A stretch of 64,000 bases of DNA from Arctopsyche grandis (lineage: Eukaryota; Arthropoda; Insecta; Trichoptera; Hydropsychidae), in assembly GCF_051622035.1 (NCBI RefSeq), contig NC_135362.1, forward strand, positions 6,761,501-6,825,500. The letters are read 5' to 3'. Shown in pieces: positions 1-12,400 of the stretch (position 1 is its first letter; each line of letters opens with the position of its first letter). The position numbers and the translations under genes were made by a program. Below the pieces are notes generated by a model. That model had not been told where the DNA came from, did no database searches, and worked only from the letters and a program-made list of their open reading frames with translations.

Positions 1-63
1 CGTGTCGATGGTCATGTCTTCGACGGGCTCGAATTCGGTGTCAGTGTCCAGGTCTTCGCTGGT
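1..63 (-). CDS. alpha-Cat: alpha-catenin alternative linker exon, version B (cut by window edge)
   Basis: Acceptor AG at 64-65; the exon starts in phase 0 and encodes [13 protein letters not shown], then VEDMTIDT, before the window ends. This is the fly-like version of the acidic linker between the M domain and the actin-binding domain. TDTE and TEFE resemble casein-kinase-2 type sites (inference). Its donor lies outside the window. Confidence 0.88.
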
Positions 64-3000
64 CTACGAGCAATACACATTGATACAAAATTAGACAACA
101 ACACATAAAGCCGTGCAGACATAAAAAAAAAATGGAAACCATTCAACAAAATTGACTCGTGCAATTCTTATAAATTATCGAAATGAAAAACAATGATCCC
201 GATGAACGTTTCAGAGTGCTTTCCGAGTTTGATAATGAAACATTCAACATAATGAGCAACTAAAAAAGCGCAAGCGACACATATTATTATAAACATCGGC
301 GTTGCTCTTACACTTGCTCCTAGTCTCCAGAGTGTAATGATCGTCCAACTCAACATCCTCCGGATCCAATTCCTCATCCTCCTATTTTATTATTATTGTA
401 AAAAAGGGATTTAAACATAATTCATTACATTCCACGTTAACCATAGATCAATATAAATATTTTATTAATTTAAAACCATACCCTATTCATCAATACGGCA
501 CGCCTGATCTCCCTTACGGCATCGTACACCAAACGAGAAGCATCGATGAAATCATTTTCATCTACGTCAGACGGAGCACCGCTACCCAGGGCCTGAACGG
601 CAACTTCGACACGAGCGGCAAACTTTCCCATAACTGAAATCAAAACGATACATATAAATATGACATTGGAAAAATACAAAATGTCTGCCTGTTTGCTTAC
701 ATGACACATTCCCAAACCATTTCCCTTTCCGGGACCACATAAACATTGTTGAGATACAATATTTGTAGTAGACTACATATTTATCTAACAAAACAAATTT
801 ACAATACATGATATATAGACAGGACTAAAAACACTAAAATATCGCAACTCCTGAAGGACTATAATGATTGAAATAATACAGTGGTGTTCTTAATTAATGG
901 AAATATGAGGAAATATGATATATCTTTTTTCCAAAGCTGTGGAGTCAAAATCGTAAAAGGTCGACCGACCCTAAATCTTATTAGTATTTTATTTAATTAA
1001 TAGTATTTTATCAACTATAGTCTCCAAACTTATTAAGTAACTAATAAATTTAAATTTAATAATTGCTTTATATAATATCTCTATTCCGTCAATCTGTCTG
1101 TCTGAGATAACGCTCGCTGTACTATAATAGTCGTTTCGATTCGACATACATACATATGTACGTCACTGCTAAAACGTATACGAAAATATGTACATATAAT
1201 AACAAAATAAAAAAGCTTCTATATATACTAATCGATGCCAATCTTTCCGCTCGGCTGAGAATTTACCGCCATCTATTGAAAATTTATTTAACTAATTAAT
1301 TAATTTTTCTATTGGTGTTTTATATTGTTTACATGTAGGTAGGTAGGTAGTTATTACCTTTTTTTTCATATTAAAAAATTAAATATAAATATTAAATTAA
1401 TTATATTTAAAAGTTATTTGAAAAAAATTCGACCGCATACCGATCGAACAGACACATTTCTTTAATTTTTTTTATTTAATAACTTAATATGCCAATACCC
1501 ATGCAATGATATGTCATCGGGTACAACACTAGTTGCTTTATAAAAATCATGAATTAAAATTATATTATAAATAAAATTGTTGAATTGCACGTATTTTGAT
1601 TTGTTGTGGCTTTTGTGAATGAAATTCATACACATATACTATTAATGTACTTACTTTTTATTTATACCTATTTAATTACCAATAATTCAACAAATTGAGT
1701 TAAATGTTAATTTTTATTGATTTTTTTAATTTCATTTAATTTTTCATATTTTGAAAATCGCTACTATTTTTATTACTAACAATTTTAAACGTTGGCAAGA
1801 ATAGTCCATATTACTCAAATCATTCAAGTTGGAGTCAGAGTCTGATCAGAAACTGACTTCAACAGCACAAGGTTTTATTTACCTAGTTTCACTTTTTACA
1901 TTGTTTTGGTCAAACCTCCTAAAATCGCTCTGAAACTTTGCCATTTTGCGAGGTTTGGCACCCCATAAAGATTTCAATCGTTTTCCTTCGATAGTGAAAT
2001 ATAATCTTCATAGACATGTTTATTTCTTTAATATCCAAATAGCCAATTAATACGAGACATACATGTTGTTTGTTCAGTTGGTTGTAAAAGCAATATAAAG
2101 GATTTGAAAATAGAATATTACAAAAAGCTATAGGTCAGGTTTAGTCGGATAATTAAAAAAAAAACATCTTCGAGCAGAGCATGAAGAAAAAGTTAACGAC
2201 ATTGCATAAGAATAAAAAAAGACGTGTAAAGATTTTGTCACCGATCGCCAAATTTAAATATTGCCCGTTTGTGATCATCTTACGCACGAATGATCGGTTA
2301 TATAATGGATCAGAATATTTTTGAATACGAATGTAAAATTTGACTATCAATAGAAACTTGTCCACATAAATGTCCTACTGATTTATTCAGACGACGGCGC
2401 TCTTCCACACGTCGGAAAGAGACGAGAAAAAAATAAAAACGAAAGGGAATCTGACCTTTCGCTTTTCAATAGAAGATCCCTGCCGTCGATTGAATATTCA
2501 TATATATATGTATATAAAAAAAAATGTTTAACAAAAACACCGTATGGATCAAAGTAAAACATAAATCTATCTAAAATGTACGATACATAACTTTCATATT
2601 TAAAAATGTTTTTTTTTTTTTTGATTAGTATGTATTGAAAAAAAATTGTATAAAATAATGAATTCTACACGTGTGTGTGTGTGATCTTACAATAAAAATT
2701 TCGTTTCCTCATACGCAGGTGGTATACTGTTGAATTTCTATGTAAATTTATATTCGGTAATATGTCAACTGGCCAACATCACACGAGTCAGTTGACCTGA
2801 CACACAAAAACTTCAACATTTTAAAACCCCTCAGTTGAAAATTTTCATTAAAATTATTAATCGTACACATATATTTCGCAAGACGCGCAAAAATTGTTAC
2901 ATCACAGACACTGGCATTTATTCTGAGCGCCAGCTAATTTTTTATCGCGTTTAAAAATCGCTAATCTAAAATTCCGCAACGAGCATCTTCACATCCTCCG

Positions 3001-3412
3001 TACTAACTGTATTGAAAAAATATTAAATTACCTTTTTTTTCACACACACACACACACACATACAATCAATTTCGCTAGCTTATTAGTTCTCTATTCATAA
3101 CATTCACGCGAAATCAAAACCATTATGAGTTTCATTCGAGGCTTATAGCTCAATTCCGATACGAACAGACGGCTATAATGCCAAACACTGTGTCATGTTT
3201 GCCATAATTTATTACTCTGCTACTATAAAATCTGCAAATGGACAATAAAATTACACACCCGAGACTATCATCGCTAGATTTGCATCATCAATGAAGAATA
3301 TGATTTGCTATACAATACTATTATACTTTCCTGGGTGCAATTTCTTCACGGTGAACTAAAAGCATGGCGATAGTTTGCATCACATACTCTTATGCAAAAT
3401 GTGTAATGAATA

Positions 3413-3453
<41 letters not shown>

Positions 3454-6400
3454 GTTGCTTACCCGGGTGAACTTTACTGAAGGAAATGACCACAGCGCAC
3501 TATTCATACTCTTCGAAGATGATTGCCTAATGAAAGTCATCGAGATGATTTCTTACAAAACCGCGTCTACGTTAAATGCTCACCATTCATCAATCAGACG
3601 GTCGGGGCAAATCTAAGAAGAAACTGTTAATTCATTAAACCATTTTTTTTTTTGCTCTCCTACTTTCTCAGACAATGGAGAGGTCTATTGTTATTTTATG
3701 GCGGCATCTCAGCCACCGAAGTTTGATAATGAATAAAGATCAGCGTTCGAAAAGTGCTTTTAGCACAAAAAATAGTTAACTATTGTCAATTTCTTAGAAA
3801 AACCATGCTTTTTGCTATCTTGGTTTGAACACTAATGCAGCGGTATATTTATATTTGAAAACCATACATCGACCACCGAAGACTAGTCATTATTTCTATT
3901 GTGAATTTACTCCAACTGGCTTATCTCTTTTAATATTTAGGAATTGAAACTGTATAAATGACCACGTGTACATTTCCGACACTAAATTAGGCAAAATTAA
4001 TTATCTTTAAATCTTGGATGATTTGTGGACTTATATGTCTAGTGACAGTTCTCATATCACAAGATAAAGCCCGCCAACATTTCCAACTAAAATTATTTAG
4101 AAATTGTAACTAATCCAAACAAACCCTAGATAACTACCCCCGAGGATTTTGCGTTTTGTGAAGGTGTGCTTAGACTCTCTAATATATCTTGCAACAATAT
4201 AAAATAAACAAAAGAAGTCTATTAATGAATGTATTTTTCCAAAACTAGCTCCATCTTCTTCATTGTTGTTCAAATGTAATTAATGCCCACAATCTAAATG
4301 CCAAGCCACAATCTAAATGCCAAGCCACAATCTGAAAAATACTCAGCAGTTAGAGATTTCCGTCGTGAAATTCTGCTATGGTTATAAATTCAGAAATTCC
4401 GGTGTAAACCAGTCTTTACAAAAATTGACATGGATTACACGACCCATGTTCAATGCATATTTGTTTCAATGCTACTTGGAAAGGCTTAGCGGGTAGTATT
4501 CTTGTTTACTTTGTACATGCTCAAAATACAACGCCTATCGGCATTTTTCAGCCCTATGGACTTGTTGGAAAAACGCCGATCGGCGTTGGTTTCAATTGGC
4601 ATTCAAAGGGTAAATCGGGGATTTGACTTGGGAGATGATTACGCTGTAAAGACAAAAAGAATCCGCCGCTAACATTAATCTAGCGTACAAAGAATCGACA
4701 AAATAGACGATGGCGTAAATTAAATTGTACAAAAAGGTCACGGAGAAGACGCGACGTAGATAAGACGGTGAGAAAAAAATCACCGATGACAAAAAAGTGA
4801 CGTAACGACGGACAGACAGATAGATAGGTGGGTAAACAGATGAGCCGGGCGCTAAATACGCAACGGTTGCGGCAAGTGGCCTCGTTATATGGCGCGCGTG
4901 CCCCGAACGACGCGCGCCGCCATTTTGGAGCGCGAAAACGCGGGAAAGCGCGTAATGGCGGCCGCGACTACGAATTTTCGGCAGCTACGACTACGACCCT
5001 ATTCGAAAGCAATTACGGCCGATACCGATTATATTCCGGCGTGAACTTTACGACGGTCTACCTGTCGACCGGTCGGCCGTGACATTTAACAGGTAGCGCC
5101 CGAGACGCCCAAAGCCCCCCCGAGGATGTTTCACCATATTCTTCTCGGTCGTCTAATCCAGACGAGAAGGGCGTTGCGCAATCGCCTCATAGTCGTTTAG
5201 CCGCGTAATTGTAATAATGAGGTACATATAATATATATGTACTCCTCAAGTACCTGAGGCTCGGCCGTGCGAATCGAGTGATTTACAAGTTCGCGCGCTT
5301 CTGCATATTATGCCTTATTTATTACTAGCAGCAGTGATAGGCCCGATGAAATATCTTCGGATACATTATTAGAATTATATTTATTTTATAGGTCAATGGG
5401 CAAATAGTATGGAAGAAAAACCCACGGCGGACAGAAATGAAATTGTGAGGATATATAGATAAATGTCTCTAGTTTATCATGGTAAGGGTCGCTCTCTTGT
5501 GGGTTGTGGGAATATTGAAAAACGAGCGAAAAAATATTGCAACGAGCGAGACGCGACCCTATACTTGCGTGTGAGAGAGAGGGAGCGAACGTATACCTGC
5601 CGATTTGATCACGCGGGACGTACATCAACTCGCCAAAACCCTTTACTTACTAAAGTTTTGTAAGCGTCAAAGGGTAGCTACCCGTGGAGAAGAAACCAAA
5701 ACAAACCCGGAAGAAAAAAAAATCTGAGTATGGCTGCTTTAGTAGCTATTTAACAGAACGACAACTTATATTTAATAGTATTCGATTTTTTGAATAAATA
5801 TATTTTTGGTTCAAACTTTGTTCTCCCATAGATTCTAAATAAAATAACCATATATAATGTTAAGTGAATTTATACTCTTTCATTTCATATCATTTTCATT
5901 CATGTCCGCGACCGGGTCGGATTGCGCCCAATGACCTTTAAATTCACACGAAAAAACAACCTCTTAAAACTTAAAGGGATAACATTTTTGGCACGGCTGT
6001 AACATAAATTACACGACAAATGTCAATACGAAATTTAATGTCATATTAACACCTCTAAAATAGCTCGCACGACAGAATCGGCGTTCGCCTGGAAAATCAA
6101 ACTTCAAACGGGTTGCCAGTAATCAGTTTTCACTGGGTAATCGTAATATCTTAGCAGCCAACACTTATTTATTTAAGGGTTAGGTTAGGTTAGGTTAAGT
6201 TAGGGTTGGTCGTATTCATTTAAGATTAGGTTGTTAGGGTCGGTATTTATTTTTGTTACTGGCATTAAATTTGACGTTTGAAAACCGAATATGTCGTGCG
6301 AGCTATTTTAGAAAGGGGCATTCTTATTATTTGTCGGACCGATAAATGGTACCCAAACTTAAAATCGGAAAATGTAATGCAGTTGCAGTCGATCCGATGT

Positions 6401-9400
6401 AGCGTCAGACTTACGAGTACCGAGCATGCTGTCGCATTCGTACAATGTTTTAATTTTACGTCCTTACAATGTTATTGGAAGGACGTAAAATATTTTTTTT
6501 GTTTTTAATTATTTCTTATTTAACTATATAATATGATTACAATATAATACAATGCAAGGTCTTTAGTAATATTACTGTAAGTTTTGCTGTCCATAACATG
6601 ACGTTGACATTTACTTTTATCGTCTAAAACATATAAATTTCCATTAACATAAAATATATATGTATGTATTCCATAAATAAATTAATAGTATCAACAACTT
6701 GCTTATTTTATATTAATAAATGTAATTATTTTATATTAATATTTTATATGTAAATATTTCAAAATACGAAACAAGAAATCAAAATTAGCAAACAATATTT
6801 AAAATGTAATGCTCACAATCTAAATGCCAAGCCACAATCTAAAATCTCAATCTCAGCAGTTAGGGATTTCCATCGGGAAATTCTGCTATAGTTATAAATT
6901 CAGAAATTCCAGTGTAAACCAGTCTTTATAAACATTAACACGGATTACACGACCCATGTTCAATGCGTTTTTCTTCAATGCTACCTTTAAAGGCTTAGCA
7001 GGTAGTATTTTTGTTTACTTTGTACATGCTCAATATACAACGCCTATCACCGTTTTGCAGGCCCACGGCGTTGGTCAGCATTCAAAGGGTTGAGTGGATT
7101 AGCTTTAATAAATCAGCAACCAATAAATAAATCATATTTAACATATTCTTAGCATCACTTCGGCAATCGATGTTTATTCAAAAGGTAGAGGAAAAGCCAA
7201 GCTTGAGCAAAACGATCATAGTGCAGCAGCAAGGATCGAAACGAGTATGCCATTTTAATTTATGTATAGTTGCTCCAATAGCATGTGAAGATTTGTTTTA
7301 GGTAGATATTACGAAATTAGATGTACAACACCTGTTCAATAATAGTTCAATGCACTGTTTATACTTGCGTAGTAACCGCCTACTGATTAGAGGAATCGGT
7401 TGTATGTATGTAGCTATAGCATGAACCACCTACTCGCAGAAACATTTCCAATCAATGAAATACCATCGATCTGGCGCTTATGATGCTTACATTTCTATTA
7501 ATTTATGCTAACCAGTACGTAACAGCATATTATCATTTAAATGCATATGCATACTTGTTTAAGTTTAAAACCTATGTAAGACTTTAACCCTTTTGAGTGC
7601 TGACGTCTTTTCTATTGGAAGCCCGCCACGCTAAAAATTTCGCCAATATTTCCAATTAGAATTATTTAGAAATACAATATAAAGATGTCTTTAGACTATT
7701 ATATCTTGCAACAATATAAAATAAACAAAATAAGTCTATCAACGTATTTTTCAATCAAAACTAGTTCCATCTTCTTCATTGTTGTTATAATGTGATGCTC
7801 ACAATCTAAATTCCAAGCCTTAATCTAAAGTACTCAGCAATTAGAGATTTAGCCAGCAATATGGCTTAACCTTTCCACCGCGTACGACTACTATACATGT
7901 CCTAGCGAACATGCCCTCAGCGCGTGAGACACGCATAGATGTCTTGGAAGTTCCAACCTGTATAAGAGCCGTCTATTGTGTTAAAATTTTATAACTTGGT
8001 TGAAAATATTACTAAATGTATACTTTACCAAATTCAATAGATGACAGTAGTCAAAAAAAATTCAATATAGGCTAAAATAATTTATAAAATATTACAACCT
8101 ATATTTATAGTCAAAAACGCGATAGCAAAATCCGCAAAAAAGCAGCCGCGTACAGGGCATGTTCGCTAAATTTGGTGACGCGGGCAAAGGGTTAATGGTA
8201 GCGTGTATGTTTAGCACTAAGTGATCAGTGGGTTCGATCAGCCATACTGCTGGTTAGATTTGGGGGTATTTGTGACTCCAAATCGATCGTTTCTTATCAG
8301 AGTTTGCCAATTTTATCTGATCATTGTTTAAACGGTTCCTCAAAATTGGCAAAAAATCAACTTTCCTGTTGTCACAAATCTTCTGTATTTATTGTGTGTA
8401 TAATTTGTAAAAATGATGTACAAAATCTAATCCATAAATGTCTCTATGGATTAATTCTGTACTTAATTAATTAATTAATTGTTATTTCGTGTTCTTCAGC
8501 TTCTGGAAATATAGTGATTTATGTGATTATCCAGGAAGGCGCACTGGGGTCTTCCTGTCAAGCCTTCCTGGTATATATCTATGTAAAAATAAAATAAATA
8601 ATAAAAATTTCCATCGGGAAATTCTGCTATGGTTATAAATTAAGAAATTCCGTTGTAAACCGGTCTCTATAAACGTTGAACAATGAATGACACGAATTAC
8701 ACGACCCATGTTCAATGCATTTTTTTTTCAATGCTACCTGGAAAGGCTTAGTGGGTAGTTTTCTTGTTTACTTTCTACATGCTCAAAATAAAACGCCTAT
8801 CGGCGGTTTTCAGGCTCTTAGACTTGTTGGCAGAACGTCGATCGACGTTGGTCTTCATTCAAAGGGTTAAAGTGGGTAAAAAACAGGGTAATTTGGCAAT
8901 TTTTTTATTTGTTCAAATAAAAAAAATATGAGGAAAAACATAAAACAGAAGCAGCAATCGATAAAATATTTTACTGCTCGTTACTAATAATAACTAAGGT
9001 ATGGCGATAAATTATGTTATGTTATAGAACTCGTGTCGAACGTTTTTTCATTACAATATACTATTGACATTCATAACTAGGATGTAAAGTCCTTGTAAAT
9101 TTATTCAGTCAGAAAAAAAGTCTAATTACACGCTTTTTCCGGACAGCTCGAGACCCTCAAAATACATCGAAACCAATTTCAACTAATCCCAAGATGGTTT
9201 CAGCGCTCGATCTGATCCGGCTCTCGAGCAACTGCCAGCGACAAACAAAAATCTTGCAATCTTAATTATGCACACAAATGCATAATAATTCGTCTGACAT
9301 TTTGTGAACTGGCCATTATGTGCGCACACAATAGGTCAATCGAAAAAAATCGAAAGTTAAATACTGCAGCGTAAAAATCAATAATGATAAATACAACATA

Positions 9401-12400
9401 AAAAAGAGCATTAACTGAAATGCCCCCGACTCGAATGTCGAGATGTATCGACACGTACTTGTGCAGGAAATGATCGTGCAACTTAAGGTCGAGATGTGTT
9501 TGCGTGCGTATATGTCAAAAAAACAAACAAAAAAATCTATATGATATTTGATTTGATGAATCTAAGTGGATCGTTCTTGAGAAAAAGTTGGAGCACCCTT
9601 GATGATGGGAACCGTCTATTGTAAAAACAAACACATAATCGTATTTGAGGTGGCTTAAGATTTTCCACTTCAAACGCACACTTCGACTGACAAATGAAAG
9701 GTTAAATCGCGATCTCTTTCACTTCAGTGTTTGTCAACGTATGGAGCCGACAATTCATTACTAAGTTACATAATTCCTAACAGTATATGTATATACATTT
9801 TGTTCAGTCGAGTAATAACTAAATTTTAGAAATCAATATACACCAATTATAAGTCAAGTTAAGTCGAATGATTTAGTACGACTCGGATTAATCAGATTGC
9901 ATAAAGATCGCTCAAAAAGGCAAAATAATTTAATCAGATCAATTTTTAATGCAGAATAATTCCATTTAGCATCATTACCAAACGTAGTATAAATATATGA
10001 CACCAATTTTTATTGATTCGTAACATTTTACGCAAACATACAATCAACCCTCTTATAACCCGCTCAATCGATCCGGCAAAAATGCGTAATAAATGTAAAA
10101 AAAAGACAGAATAAATAAATAAAAAAGTGAAACTGTAAAAGGGCTTTATAAGATATATCATATTATCTTACATTTTCATTGATTTCGTTTTTTTGCAGAA
10201 CAGATTTAGCGGGTTATAAGAGGGTGTACTCAATTTAACCATAGGATTAGTAAAAGAACACTAAGATATCCAAACAGTATTTTATGAGCATAATATATTA
10301 TTAATGAACCGCCAGTTTTATACTTTTATCTCATGGAAGTCATGGAACATCCCCCCCCCCCCTCCCCCCAAAATAAAACCTTTTGTTTTTCGAAAAATAT
10401 ACAATAGAAGTTTTCAATGTCTTACATTAAGAAAATATATTTTTTTAAATTACTTGAAATTTATTTGAATTTTCAAAAATATTTTTATTCGTTTATAAAC
10501 CCACCCCCACCTGAAGTTAAGTCCTAAGTGCCCCACTAGAGAGCATTTTTAAGAGGAAAAAAAGGGGGGGTCTGAGTATAATGCGATTGTGTGGAATCCG
10601 CATGAAGCAAATTACTCTCTGATGATTGAGAAAGTGCAAAAAGCATTTCTTCGTTTCCTATATAGGAAAGAATATGGGTATTACCCATATCTCTACCCCA
10701 CTCCTTTCCTTTTGGGCATGCTTGGGTATAATTCCCTTGAACTTCGGAGAAACTTCTCATTAATTCGTTTCGTTCTCCTGCTCTTACGTGGTAATACGTC
10801 ATGCCCGTTGTTGCTGGAGCAGTTGGGGCTTTATGTCCCTAATCACTATGTGCGTGGTAGACATCATCATTTGCTGGCTGTACCTCCTGCCCGCACAGTC
10901 CTTTTTCGAATGGCTCCTATTCCAAGAGCTATCCGACTTCTTAATGAAATCGTTGCTGCCGAGACTGAATGTGATATTTTCCACCTTAGTGAGCGTAAAT
11001 TGTCGGAAATTACTCTAACCCATTTATCTGGTAGTCTGCGCTCATCATTGTTTTCATGATTGATTGTGATTTATGAGTGAAATTTTGATTAACTCTCTTC
11101 CATTTGGGCCTTACAGGGATGTTTTGTATTTGTAGTTGTTTCTTACATATTTATTGAAACTGGCTGTAGGTGCAAGGCATTCCTTATGCTATATTTTATT
11201 TGATATTTTTACTTTATCTGTTATTATTAAATGCTATTTTTTATGTATGTATGGATGTATTATGTTTATGTTTAATTGTTATTTTGTTTTTTTTCTTTTT
11301 TGTGTTATATTTTTTGACCATTGTGGCGCTTTAGGAATTCCTGTTATGCCACAATGGTCTGTTTAAAAAATAAATAAAATAAATAATGCGATGATTTTGA
11401 ATATAGAGGCAGGAATTCACCACTTAGCGCGTTTGTAGAAACCGATTCGATTATTTTATTGTGTTTAATGCCAACTCTTGACACCACAAACTAACGAAAA
11501 ATATTGACTTTTTTCAATAAAATTAGTATCACAGGATATTTTAAGATGTCACTGTGAAGAAACCAAAATTAATATCGAGTCATAGCCTTAAATACGAAGG
11601 AACGCGCACCGGTGCGCTTATGGCGATGAAGTGGTTAAAAGAAAAAATACGTCACAAAACCATGTCATTTGAGGGGGGGGGGGGAGAGAAGAATCTCACC
11701 TCCTCCCTAAATATTTCCAGGCCAGAAACATGCATGTCATTTGATGAAATACTTTGAATCAAATCGATAAGTTCAGGCCAGCAGAAGCTTCTTCCAAAAA
11801 AAAAAAAAACAAACCCAACCTAACCAACTCTCCTCATCCCTGGAAAAAGCTGAAATGAAGTCCCATTTATTTATTACAAGCTTTTTATTATTCATTTAGA
11901 CACCAAAAGAAATCTTTTGGTTTGCCATTTAAAGCCCGTTTTATAGGTCAAATAATTCGACCCTTAAAGCCCTCATGAGACCACCCCTCTCCCCCCACAA
12001 AGAATACAGCCCGCGAGACCCTTTCATCGGAGAACGAGACGTTTGTCGAGCAATATTGCACAAAAACAACCGCACATCACTACTCTATGAACAAAAACCA
12101 CAATGTACCTATAAGTTTTCCATTGAGATGATTCAATATATGTAATTAGACATTGAATGGAAAGAATAATCCAATTTGGTAGATTAATTCAGCTTCCGAT
12201 CCCAGAACAATTCGACAAAAGACGTTCACAACATTTGTATCATTTTACCGAAGCCATACAATTATTACATCAAAGCGTATAAAAGGAAAAAAAAACTAAT
12301 TAGACATAATGCGATCGATTAAATATAGCCGTGAACCTCCACGTACCAAGTAAGGTTATCCACACAAATATGTACGTGTTTTGGCACGCCAAATTCTCCT

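Larger units (their letters stand above)
7588..8866. mobile_element. piggyBac-like MITE interrupted by a SINE
   Basis: TTAA at 7584-7587 and 8867-8870; ends CCCTTTTGAGTGCTGA and CATTCAAAGGG. Element sequence stops at about 7850 (TTAGAGATTT) and resumes at about 8609 (TTCCATCGGGAAATTCTGC); the gap holds the SINE. Confidence 0.85.

Noticed and set aside
6178-6205. Telomere or internal telomere remnant
   Set aside because: Only a few TTAGG units, lying inside a dispersed inverted-repeat element with another copy at 19.9 kb.
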